DNA from: Acidobacteriota bacterium
Lineage (GTDB): Bacteria; Acidobacteriota; Vicinamibacteria; Vicinamibacterales; 2-12-FULL-66-21
NCBI GenBank assembly: GCA_013694845.1
Contig: JACDBQ010000240.1
Coordinates: forward strand, 1-5,395
Direction: 5' to 3'
Length of the DNA stretch: 5,395 bases
Shown here piece after piece: positions 1 through 5,395 of this stretch; position 1 is the first letter of the stretch, and every line of letters begins with the position of its first letter. The translations under genes and the position numbers were made by a program. The notes beneath the pieces were generated by a model that saw nothing but the letters and a program-made list of their open reading frames with translations, was not told where the DNA came from and made no database searches.

Positions 1-1308
1 GATGAAGGTGTCGCGGAACTGGCCCAGCGGGATCATGGGCCGGATGTCGATGCCCCGCGCGAGGCCCGCGGCGCCCTGGATCTCGGGCAGCCCACCAGTC
101 GCGGCGCTGTCGGGCGACTGCATGGCCGCGCCGTCCCGGGCATTCGAGAATCCGTATGACGGGATGTCACGTCCGGCCGAGATCATCTCCTGGGCGGCCC
201 AGCGGTTACCGACGATGGCGCCGCCGAGCACGCCCGGGATGGCCATCGGCTGCGGCTCCGAGGGCCTGGCGCTGAAGGGGGTGAACTGCAGCTCCGTTGC
301 TCGGCCCTGGCCCAACGCATCGCCCAGACCCCGGCGGAGCACCTCGTGCACGAGCGACTGCTCGAGAAAACGTACTTCCGCCTTCGTGGGATGCACGTTG
401 ACATCAACCCGGTCCGGCGCAATCTCGATGAACAGGTGGACTTCGGGGCTCCGTTCCTTGATGGTCGCGACCGTGTAGGCCTCCGAGATCGCGTGTGCGA
501 TGGTCCGGTCCTTGACGATGCGGCGATTGACGAAGACGTTCTGGGCGCCGCGCACGGGTCCCTGGTCACCAAGAGCGGCGATGTATCCGTGGATCTTCAG
601 TCCGGCCGCCTCTTTGCGCATCTCGATGAGGTCCGGGCGCTCGCCGAACAGCTGGAAAAATCGCTCGCCGAGACCTGCGGCAGGCGGGCACTCGAGGAGC
701 GTGCGTCCGTGACCGGATCCGGTCGCGAACCCGGCACTCGTCAGTGAGAACCCGACGGCTGGGTATCCCAGCGCCATCTGGGTCATCAGTCGCGAGACCT
801 GGGTGGTCTCGGCCGTGTCCGACTTCAAGAATTTTCGCCGCGCGGGCAGGTTGTAGAACAGGTCGGCGACGTCGATACAGGTCCCTTCGGGCGCGCCAAT
901 TTCGCGCACGGACGTCAGCGCCCCCCCGTCGACCTTCACTTCCGTGCCGGTGGCCTCGCCGCGCGCACGCGTTCGCAGAGTGAAGTGTGAGACCGAGGCG
1001 ATGCTCGGCAGGGCTTCACCGCGAAAACCCAGCGTGCGGATCGCGCCGAGATCATCCGAGGTGGCGATCTTGCTCGTGGCGTGCCGTTCGATCGCCAGCC
1101 GCGCATCCTCGGCGCCCATGCCGTCGCCGTTGTCCTCGACGCGGAGGAGCTTCTTGCCTCCGAGGTCCACCGTGACCGCGATCCGGGTCGTATTGGCGTC
1201 GAGCGCGTTCTCGACGAGCTCCTTGACGACCGATGCGGGGCGCTCAATGACCTCGCCGGCGGCAATCTGGTTGGCAAGGTGCACGGGCAGACGTTGAATT
1301 TTCGGCAT
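1..1308 (-). CDS. mutL: DNA mismatch repair protein MutL (3' end outside window)
   Basis: MutL is the ATP-dependent matchmaker of methyl-independent or methyl-directed mismatch repair. It couples MutS at a mismatch to strand incision and removal. The visible 436 residues begin MPKIQRLPVHLANQIAAGEV and carry the full GHKL ATPase: motif I ELVENALDA with the general-base Glu30 and Mg-binding Asn34, motif II DNGDGMG (59-65), RHATSKI (75-81), LGFRGEAL (93-100) and GTEV (121-124). The second N-terminal subdomain ends in NVHPTKAEVRF (304-314), whose Lys309 matches the ATP-contacting lysine of E. coli MutL. A Pro/Gly/Ala-rich linker covers about 332-425, and the C-terminal dimerisation domain has only just begun at PLGQFRDTFI (427-436). 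The endonuclease motif DQHA-x2-E-x4-E, if present, would lie just beyond the left edge, so nuclease status cannot be judged. The ATG at 1308 is the only sensible start, because an in-frame TAA lies nine codons upstream. A GGAG sits unusually close, 3 bases before the ATG. The gene follows the SDR gene after 121 bases. Confidence 0.97.
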   Translation of the reverse strand, partial: MPKIQRLPVHLANQIAAGEVIERPASVVKELVENALDANTTRIAVTVDLGGKKLLRVEDNGDGMGAEDARLAIERHATSKIATSDDLGAIRTLGFRGEALPSIASVSHFTLRTRARGEATGTEVKVDGGALTSVREIGAPEGTCIDVADLFYNLPARRKFLKSDTAETTQVSRLMTQMALGYPAVGFSLTSAGFATGSGHGRTLLECPPAAGLGERFFQLFGERPDLIEMRKEAAGLKIHGYIAALGDQGPVRGAQNVFVNRRIVKDRTIAHAISEAYTVATIKERSPEVHLFIEIAPDRVDVNVHPTKAEVRFLEQSLVHEVLRRGLGDALGQGRATELQFTPFSARPSEPQPMAIPGVLGGAIVGNRWAAQEMISAGRDIPSYGFSNARDGAAMQSPDSAATGGLPEIQGAAGLARGIDIRPMIPLGQFRDTFI

Positions 1309-1357
1309 CAGCTCCGGGGTGATGTTCCTTGATTACTTCGACACGTTATGGACGTGG

Positions 1358-1386
1358 ATTGTAATCGCAGTCCGACGGTTCGCCCA
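1358..1386 (-). promoter_or_regulatory. Candidate sigma-70 promoter of mutL
   Basis: In the 121-base spacer upstream of mutL the minus strand reads TACAAT (1358-1363), one base from the consensus -10 box. Seventeen bases upstream is a poor -35 match, TGGGCG (1381-1386). Transcription would begin near 1350, giving a leader of about 40 bases. The spacer is locally less GC-rich than its surroundings. The -10 match is the only real support. The weak -35 means this could be chance or need an activator. Confidence 0.25.
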
Positions 1387-1429
1387 GCGATGACGCCCCA
1401 CGTCGATGACGGAGAGGCGGCGCGCGACG

Positions 1430-2179
1430 CTAGGGGGGGTCGGATCCGACCGAGGCGTAGTACGCGGCTATCCGGTCCTGCGCGCCGGCACGCGTGTAGA
1501 CGTCAGGCCGGCGAGAATCGATCACGTCCGCGATCACGGCGGCCACGTCTTCGGCGCCCTGTGAGTCAGGGAGCTGCCGGGAATCCGGACCTCCGTGCAT
1601 CGCATTACGGCCGAATTCCGTGCGCACCACGCCTGGTGAGACAAGCGAGAACTGGATCCGCTGGTGAGTTTGCTGGACTTCCTCGCGGAATGTCGCCGTG
1701 AGCGCATTGAGGAAGTGCTTGGCCGCACAGTAGGCCGAGCGTGGCATCGCGTACGGGATCCGGCCGAGCAGCGAAGAGATATTGATGATGTGGCCGCTGC
1801 CCCGCTCTTTGAAGTGCGGCAGCACCTCCTGCATTCCGTACATGGCTGACTTGACGTTGACCCGCATGATCTCGTCGATGTCATCGTCGGTCAGCGCCGA
1901 CGGAACCCGCGTAATACCCCGGCCGACGTTGTTGATCCACACATCGATGTGGCCGAATGCTGCTAGCGAGGCCTCCACCACACGGCGCACGTCTGCGCGC
2001 TGGGTCATGTCGCCGACGATGGCGCGCGCCGACGAGCCGCAACGGTCGACGACCGCCTGCAACGCATCCTCCCGCCGGGCCACGAGCGCAATCGCGTTGT
2101 GCCGCTCCGCCAGCAGACCCGCGAGCGCAGCGCCGATGCCCGAGCTCGCACCTGTGATCACGACGACCCGCTCGCTCAT
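1430..2179 (-). CDS. Classical short-chain dehydrogenase/reductase (SDR)
   Basis: This is a 249-residue cytosolic NAD(P)-dependent oxidoreductase of the classical SDR family, at the usual length of about 250. The Rossmann dinucleotide motif TGASSGIG is at residues 9-16. Arg35-Arg36 at the end of the second strand suggests NADPH preference. Asp57 (GDM) fits the adenine pocket. NNVG (83-86) is a variant of the usual NNAG. The catalytic tetrad is complete: Asn108, Ser136 (NISS), Tyr150 and Lys154 (YCAAK). SPGVVRTEF, around residue 185, is the nicotinamide-proximal PG motif followed by the substrate lid. The substrate cannot be told, since the C-terminal half that sets it has no signature I recognise. 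The ATG is fixed by an in-frame TAA four codons upstream, and the Shine-Dalgarno is weak (AAGA). The gene begins 38 bases after the small membrane protein gene and could be co-transcribed with it. The last codons before TAG contain a run of seven C on the coding strand. Confidence 0.95.
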   Translation of the reverse strand: MSERVVVITGASSGIGAALAGLLAERHNAIALVARREDALQAVVDRCGSSARAIVGDMTQRADVRRVVEASLAAFGHIDVWINNVGRGITRVPSALTDDDIDEIMRVNVKSAMYGMQEVLPHFKERGSGHIINISSLLGRIPYAMPRSAYCAAKHFLNALTATFREEVQQTHQRIQFSLVSPGVVRTEFGRNAMHGGPDSRQLPDSQGAEDVAAVIADVIDSRRPDVYTRAGAQDRIAAYYASVGSDPP

Positions 2180-2217
2180 CGGATGATCTTAACAGCGCGG
2201 GTCCCCGCAACGTAGAG

Positions 2218-2586
2218 TCATCGGCGGTCGCTTAGCCGAGTCACCCAGCGACGCATCGCCGAGCCAACCAGCGCCGGGACGGCGCAGATTGCGCCGAAGA
2301 CGGCGAACACCAGCAACCCGACGGGGAGCAGGCTGCCGGTCGGATTCTGCGCGACCGCCACCAGCGCCTGCGCGGCGAACGGCCCAAAGGCCCATCGCCA
2401 TGGGTGACGGGGCGCCAGGAAGCCGAGCCAGGCGACCAGCACGGCGATCGCAGGCATGAAGAGCCCGAAATACCACTCGCTGTCCCACGCCTCTCGTCGC
2501 CCGGTGGCGTAGGTGATGGTGAGCCAGCCCACCGCGCCGGCGACGGACGCAATGATGAACGCGAAGCGATCGGTCAGTGTCGGCAT
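2218..2586 (-). CDS. Small four-helix integral membrane protein, function unknown
   Basis: This 122-residue protein is mostly hydrophobic, with probable transmembrane segments at about 8-27, 40-58, 64-80 and 85-108. A conserved-looking loop, TGRREAWDSEWYF (28-40), lies between the first two, and PRHPWRW (59-65) between the second and third. It ends in a basic tail (RRWVTRLSDRR), which by the positive-inside rule suggests a cytoplasmic C-terminus. I recognise no named family. The REAWDS-aromatic loop looks like something preserved by selection, so I take it as a genuine gene. The ATG at 2586 is supported by AGGCGG nine bases upstream (2596-2601). No other in-frame start lies nearby. The gene is 38 bases upstream of the SDR gene. 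Its upstream spacer carries what looks like the broken start of a different gene. A membrane partner for the SDR is possible but unsupported. Confidence 0.8.
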   Translation of the reverse strand: MPTLTDRFAFIIASVAGAVGWLTITYATGRREAWDSEWYFGLFMPAIAVLVAWLGFLAPRHPWRWAFGPFAAQALVAVAQNPTGSLLPVGLLVFAVFGAICAVPALVGSAMRRWVTRLSDRR

Positions 2587-2588
2587 CG

Positions 2589-2678
2589 AGGTACGCCGCC
2601 TACGGCCGCGTCGTGCTCGACGTGCGCGTCCTTCCAGGCCAGAAGGTCCGCGATCTGTTGTCGCAGTTGCGTGTCGCC
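2589..2678 (-). pseudogene. Probable 5' remnant of a DinB-family gene
   Basis: The spacer between the VOC gene stop (2680) and the membrane protein ATG (2586) reads through in one minus-strand frame as about 30 residues: GDTQLRQQIADLLAWKDAH followed by VEHDAAVGGVP. This resembles the N-terminus of DinB_2-type four-helix proteins (often annotated DinB family or DinB superfamily), which run LR-x2-L-x-LL-x4-AHV-x-F-D-x-AV-x-GLP before the RP-x-G-x-x-SPW-x-LLEH segment with the metal histidine. Here the similarity stops at VP, followed by RCRH and a TGA inside the membrane gene, so the rest of the protein is missing. No start codon is visible in frame (AGTAGTGGC precedes it). I infer a gene truncated by a deletion whose breakpoint lies next to the membrane gene start. 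The match is from memory of the family and covers only 30 residues, so chance or noncoding drift cannot be excluded. Confidence 0.42.
2596..2601 (-). promoter_or_regulatory. Ribosome binding site of the small membrane protein gene
   Basis: The minus strand reads AGGCGG, a five-of-six match to AGGAGG, with nine bases to the ATG at 2586. It lies inside the putative DinB remnant. It supports the 2586 start. Other genes here lack a comparable site. Confidence 0.35.
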
Positions 2679-2679
2679 A

Positions 2680-3072
2680 CTACTCAGGCGGATCCACCGG
2701 CGTCGGCAGTTCATACCAGATCTCGAATTCATAACCGTCCGGATCGAACGCGAACAGGTAGGGCTCGCCCGGGACGAATTCACCCTGTTCGCGAATGCGG
2801 CCACCGGCAGCTTCGACGGCCAGCCGGGCGCTGTCGATGTCAGCCGCCGCGAGCAGGCGAAAGCCAAAATGCAGGACACCCCCACCCGGCCCGGACCGTT
2901 CGGGGTCCTCTTCGAGCACGAGTACATCCCGCGCCCCTGGCGTTTGCAGCTGGACGAACGTCGGCTGACGATAGACTTCGACCGCGCCGAAGACGTCCTG
3001 ATAGAACCGGGAGGACCGAGCGACATCACGAACGGCAAGCGCAATGTGTGTGAGGCCGAAGGTAAGGACCAT
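2680..3072 (-). CDS. VOC superfamily (glyoxalase/bleomycin-resistance fold) protein
   Basis: This is a 130-residue soluble protein of the vicinal-oxygen-chelate superfamily, made of two beta-alpha-beta3 modules (about 5-53 and 64-122). The first strand is LTHIALAV followed by the helix RSSRFYQDVFGA, and the second begins VLHFGFRL. The C-terminal hallmark DPDGYEFEIWYE is present. The likely metal ligands are His9, His68 and Glu117. At this length the active protein would be a dimer with metal sites at the interface. Members include glyoxalase I, extradiol dioxygenases and fosfomycin- or bleomycin-resistance proteins. The substrate cannot be assigned here. I chose the ATG at 3072. A GTG two codons upstream (3078) would add two residues, and neither has a clear Shine-Dalgarno. 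The gene follows rodZ after about 75 bases and is followed at once by the DinB remnant. Both VOC and DinB proteins are common standalone thiol or detoxification genes, so a former pair is possible (inference). Confidence 0.93.
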   Translation of the reverse strand: MVLTFGLTHIALAVRDVARSSRFYQDVFGAVEVYRQPTFVQLQTPGARDVLVLEEDPERSGPGGGVLHFGFRLLAAADIDSARLAVEAAGGRIREQGEFVPGEPYLFAFDPDGYEFEIWYELPTPVDPPE

Positions 3073-3147
3073 TGTCACCCGGCGGAGCGCACGTACGCAC
3101 TCCAGTCGTCAAGCAGATCACAGCAGGGAGTTTCGCACCCGGAGCGA

Positions 3148-3903
3148 TCAGCGGAGGAATGTCCGGTAGTTCTCGCGGGTGACTTGGACCTCGCGGACCT
3201 CCCCGCGGCGACCGACGGATTTACCCGGTGCTCCGTTGAGCGAGTACTCGAAGGCCCCGGCATTGCCGACGCGGAAGGTCAGTTCGTTCCGTCCTTCGAC
3301 AGTTACGCGCTCGCCCGGCTGGAGGAGCCGGTAAATGGCGCGCTCACCATCGGCGGTGGCCGTGACCCAGAGAACAGCCGTGGGGCGAATCTCCAGCGTT
3401 AACCTGCCCGGCGCGGGGGTCGCCTCTGCCGCCGGAGGCTCAGAAGCCGCGCTCGTCCCGATCGTGCCGACCGCACCAGGCTCGGTAGCTTGTCCGGGCG
3501 CGGGCCGTCTCAAGACAGAAATCGCCAGCAGGAGGAGGACGACCGAGGCTGCGGCAAGCGGCCATGCGACCCGGAACGGCCATGACCTCGCGCGTGACGC
3601 CTCATCGCCCCGCAACCCGTTCCCGGGCTCGCTCCGGCCAATCGCTGCGTGGTCCGGCCCGAGGTCATGGACCGGCCGTGACGCGTCGTATTCGCGAACG
3701 ATTTCATCCGGCGAGAGATGGACCTCTCGGGCGTAGGTACGCAGGAAGGCACGGGTGAAGAACTCACCCGGCAGCCGCTCGAACTCTCCCCCCTCGATTG
3801 CCTGCAGAAGGGTGACCTTTATCTTGGTTCTGGCAGACATCTGCTCGAGGGTCAGCCCCGCCCGCTCCCTCGCCGCGCGTAATACCCGCGACGCCTCAGC
3901 CAC
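3148..3903 (-). CDS. rodZ: RodZ-like protein: HTH domain, one transmembrane helix, DUF4115
   Basis: This 251-residue bitopic inner-membrane protein has RodZ architecture. RodZ anchors MreB filaments and helps set rod shape through the elongasome. Residues 5-72 form the N-terminal cytoplasmic helix-turn-helix of the HTH_25 type (VLRAARERAGLTLEQMSART, then IEGGEFERLPG and FFTRAFLRTYAREV). Aromatic residues Phe53 and Tyr57 sit where RodZ proteins contact MreB. A charged juxtamembrane stretch (about 73-111) precedes a single transmembrane helix at about 112-131, flanked by RR. An Ala/Pro/Glu-rich linker follows (134-166), then the periplasmic beta-rich DUF4115 domain (about 167-245; LTLEIRPTAVLWV, GERVTVEG, EYSLNG). 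It is shorter than E. coli RodZ (337 residues), as is common outside the gammaproteobacteria. The start is GTG at 3903. I see no upstream in-frame alternative nearby, and a downstream start would cut the HTH. No mreBCD or pbp genes are in the window. A related non-RodZ HTH membrane regulator is the alternative. Confidence 0.9.
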   Translation of the reverse strand: MAEASRVLRAARERAGLTLEQMSARTKIKVTLLQAIEGGEFERLPGEFFTRAFLRTYAREVHLSPDEIVREYDASRPVHDLGPDHAAIGRSEPGNGLRGDEASRARSWPFRVAWPLAAASVVLLLLAISVLRRPAPGQATEPGAVGTIGTSAASEPPAAEATPAPGRLTLEIRPTAVLWVTATADGERAIYRLLQPGERVTVEGRNELTFRVGNAGAFEYSLNGAPGKSVGRRGEVREVQVTRENYRTFLR

Positions 3904-3992
3904 GCCGGCTCGCGGTGCAACTCCTGCACCAGACCGGAAGGCTGCACGACCTGGCTCAGCTGAACTGGAGCGGCGGGAATCATGCGGATCCC

Positions 3993-4020
3993 GGGATGAG
4001 GGATTCGTGATCAGGGATTA
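3993..4020. repeat. Degenerate 7-base tandem repeat, four units
   Basis: Four adjacent heptamers on the plus strand read GGGATGA, GGGATTC, GTGATCA and GGGATTA. Each keeps the GxGAT core in exact 7-base register. They lie in the 134-base spacer between the SUMF1-type gene stop (4038) and the rodZ start (3903). A 10-base palindrome ATCCCGGGAT (3988-3997) overlaps the first unit. On the transcribed strand the units read TAATCCC, TGATCAC, GAATCCC and TCATCCC. Short GGGATT-type heptamer arrays occur in spacers of several GC-rich bacteria, as far as I recall, with no settled function. There is no T-tract, so this is not a usual terminator. Confidence 0.5.
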
Positions 4021-4037
4021 ATTAGTGCTGAATCTTC

Positions 4038-4961
4038 TCATCTTGATGCTCGAGGCGACGCAGCCGCTTCAACCTGCACGGCGACTACCCGGAAACCTAT
4101 GTGGTCGGCGCGGCGCTCAGGTTCATAGCGCAGGCGCAACGCAGACCGGCATGCCCATCCGTCATCGTCCCACGCACCTCCACGACGAACGCGCGAGTGG
4201 GTGCCGTCCCGGTTGGGCGTGCCTTGCACTTCCCGCAGATCCGGATCGATGCCTCCAGGAAGCCGCGCATGATACCAGTCCCGGCACCATTCGAAAATAT
4301 TGCCGTGCATGTCACAGATGCCCCAGGGGTTGGCGGGATAGCTGCCGACTCTCGACGCACGCCGCAATGCGGGACCATCCGAGCCGCCAGCCAGGGGCTG
4401 CCCTGCGAAGTTGGCGTGATGACGCCCCAGCTGATTGCCGAACGACGTGGCCGTCGACGTCCCGGCGCGACAGGCGTATTCCCATTGCGCTTCGGTTGGC
4501 AGACGGAACGCCCAGTCACCGGCTAGCGCATCGGACGCATGGGCGCGCTTCGTGAGCGCCGTGCAGAAGGCCTCGCTCTCGGTGAAATTCACCCAATAAA
4601 CAGGAAGCTCATCCCCTGCGCCCCAGTGTGGGGCGGGCTTCTTGTCCGGAAACTCGCCGACGACCCGTCTCCAGTTGCCCTGGGTGGCTTCGAACTTCGA
4701 GATCCAGAAACCCTTCGTCAGCGTGACGTCTGTCTGGGCCTCATCGGAACGATGACCGGTCTCCGTGGGAGAGCTGCCCATGACGAAGCGTCCTGGCGGA
4801 CACCAGCAAAGCCTGATGCCATCGACGTCACGCTCCTCGCCGGCGTTCCGGCCGCGAAACGTCAGAGGCGTGGGCGCCTGCGTGACCGATACCGGCTTGG
4901 CTGCAGCCGCCACGGCCGCGGCGGTCGCCAGGGCGCCTTGAAGGAGTGACCGACGGGTCAT
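4038..4961 (-). CDS. Tat-exported SUMF1/FGE-domain (PF03781) protein
   Basis: This 307-residue protein starts with a twin-arginine signal: MTRRSLLQG, then an Ala-rich hydrophobic core (10-21) and a likely cleavage near residue 29. The rest is one formylglycine-generating-enzyme-like domain with its hallmarks in order: CPPGRFVMGS (54-63), FEATQGNW, PVYWVNFTESEAF, RLPTEAQWEYACRAGT (153-168), GICDMHGNIFEWCRDWY (214-230), RRGGAWDDDGWACRSA (259-274) and IGFRVV (288-293). True FGE oxidises a sulfatase cysteine to formylglycine using two active-site cysteines spaced five apart. Here the first aligns to Asp266 and only the second, Cys271, remains, so sulfatase activation is unlikely. Many bacterial relatives with this GGxW...CRSA pattern serve other or unknown roles. 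A periplasmic or secreted location is predicted. The ATG at 4961 places the RR motif at the N-terminus. A TTG at 5015, two bases after the DJ-1/PfpI gene stop, would add 18 residues and suggests coupled translation. No sulfatase is nearby. Confidence 0.92.
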   Translation of the reverse strand: MTRRSLLQGALATAAAVAAAAKPVSVTQAPTPLTFRGRNAGEERDVDGIRLCWCPPGRFVMGSSPTETGHRSDEAQTDVTLTKGFWISKFEATQGNWRRVVGEFPDKKPAPHWGAGDELPVYWVNFTESEAFCTALTKRAHASDALAGDWAFRLPTEAQWEYACRAGTSTATSFGNQLGRHHANFAGQPLAGGSDGPALRRASRVGSYPANPWGICDMHGNIFEWCRDWYHARLPGGIDPDLREVQGTPNRDGTHSRVRRGGAWDDDGWACRSALRLRYEPERRADHIGFRVVAVQVEAAASPRASR

Positions 4962-5017
4962 TCCGGTGGACCGTTGTCCGGAGTCTCGCGCAATCTCCAA
5001 CCGCAGCTTGGACAAAC

Positions 5018-5395
5018 CTAGGCAGCGCCCTTCGGTAAATGGGCAGTTCGAAACACCTGCGCCCAGAGCGCCCGGTCATCGGGGCTGCCGACGTTCAGCT
5101 CCTCGAGCAGCTCACGGGCGAACTCGACGTCACCGAGTCCGCTGGCCGTAATCAGCCCGCGATCCCGTACCGCCGGAACGTCCACGTAGTTCGCCGCCTC
5201 GGCGTAATCAGGCACGTGCCAACGCAAGTACTCGAGACCGTTGCTCGTGTGCCGGCGTTGTCGAAGGACGCCAACCTTCGATATCGCCACCGTAGCTGCA
5301 CAGATTGCGGCGATCGGCACGGTCTGAGCATCCAGCCGCTCGAGCAGCTCCGCAATCTCGACTTCGACCGGTGCTCGTTCCCAGCGGTCCCCGCC
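5018..5395 (-). CDS. DJ-1/PfpI family protein (5' end outside window)
   Basis: The last 125 residues of a DJ-1/PfpI (class I glutamine-amidotransferase-like) protein are visible, in an open frame to the right edge. They begin GGDRWE, the usual (P)GGD-W segment. Next comes the nucleophile elbow VPIAAICAATVAI with the reactive Cys at visible residue 32, then RRHTSN, whose His lies where the family carries its histidine partner. The C-terminal block VPAVRDRGLITASGLGDVEF follows, and then a helix ending near the stop. The conserved glutamate near the N-terminus would be in the missing part. Members include deglycase or glyoxalase III-like enzymes, cysteine peptidases, redox chaperones and amidase-like proteins. 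They are cytosolic, and the reaction here cannot be assigned. The TAG lies two bases before the TTG alternative start of the SUMF1-type gene, or 56 bases before its ATG, so the two may share a transcript. Confidence 0.92.
   Translation of the reverse strand, partial: GGDRWERAPVEVEIAELLERLDAQTVPIAAICAATVAISKVGVLRQRRHTSNGLEYLRWHVPDYAEAANYVDVPAVRDRGLITASGLGDVEFARELLEELNVGSPDDRALWAQVFRTAHLPKGAA

Noticed and set aside
2..747. Plus-strand frames (2-478 and 346-747) opposite mutL
   Set aside because: Both are shadows of the continuous MutL reading frame, which shows all GHKL ATPase motifs.
3083..3102. Inverted repeat GGAG...CTCC around CGTACG between rodZ and the VOC gene
   Set aside because: It is short, mismatched and lacks a T-tract, so it is weak as a terminator and unremarkable for GC-rich DNA.
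2404..3402. Plus-strand open frame of 332 codons across the membrane, VOC and rodZ genes
   Set aside because: It is antisense to three genes with clear domain motifs, has the Arg/Pro/Gly-heavy composition of a GC-rich shadow frame, and shows no recognisable domain.
3983..4005. Possible hairpin or terminator between the SUMF1-type gene and rodZ
   Set aside because: The pairable arms (CGGGA/TCCCG) are only five bases with mismatches inside, and no T-tract follows on the transcribed strand.
4025..4555. Plus-strand open frame of 176 codons opposite the SUMF1-type gene
   Set aside because: It is an antisense shadow. The opposite strand carries the full set of FGE-domain motifs, and this frame has none.
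1..5395. A new multi-gene defence or biosynthetic system
   Set aside because: The genes are housekeeping or standalone families on one strand with no shared pathway, no nuclease-effector pairing, no mobile-element genes and no repeat array beyond the four heptamers.

Overview
The window is GC-rich, gene-dense bacterial chromosome. Every gene I can support lies on the minus strand, so transcription runs from the high coordinates to the low ones. The style of the proteins suggests a soil or sediment bacterium of the Acidobacteria (Vicinamibacteria-like). The clues are a MutL C-terminal domain beginning PLGQFRDTFI, a short HTH-TM-DUF4115 RodZ, a Tat-exported SUMF1-type protein and weak Shine-Dalgarno sites. 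That placement is inference from family resemblance and is not proven by any marker here.

Layout in the direction of transcription: a DJ-1/PfpI family protein whose 5' end lies outside the window (5018-5395); a Tat-exported formylglycine-generating-enzyme (SUMF1/PF03781) domain protein (4038-4961, possibly starting at 5015); a 134-base spacer with a degenerate 7-base tandem repeat (3993-4020); a RodZ-like cytoskeletal membrane protein (3148-3903); a VOC/glyoxalase-fold protein (2680-3072); a 90-base stretch that reads as the decayed 5' end of a DinB-family gene (2589-2678); a four-helix small membrane protein of unknown function (2218-2586); a classical short-chain dehydrogenase/reductase (1430-2179); and the 5' four-fifths or less of mutL (1-1308), which runs off the left edge.

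The genes do not form one pathway. mutL (mismatch repair) and rodZ (cell shape) are housekeeping genes, and the others are single-gene enzymes or orphans. Spacers are 2 to 134 bases, so partial co-transcription is possible, but mutL has a plausible promoter of its own. No spacer exceeds 300 bases. I see no tRNA, rRNA, CRISPR array, transposase, phage gene or convincing terminator.

I found no evidence of a new multi-gene system. The most useful second-look items are the apparent DinB gene remnant that exactly fills a spacer, the SUMF1-type protein in which one of the two FGE catalytic cysteines is aspartate, and the heptamer repeat upstream of rodZ.
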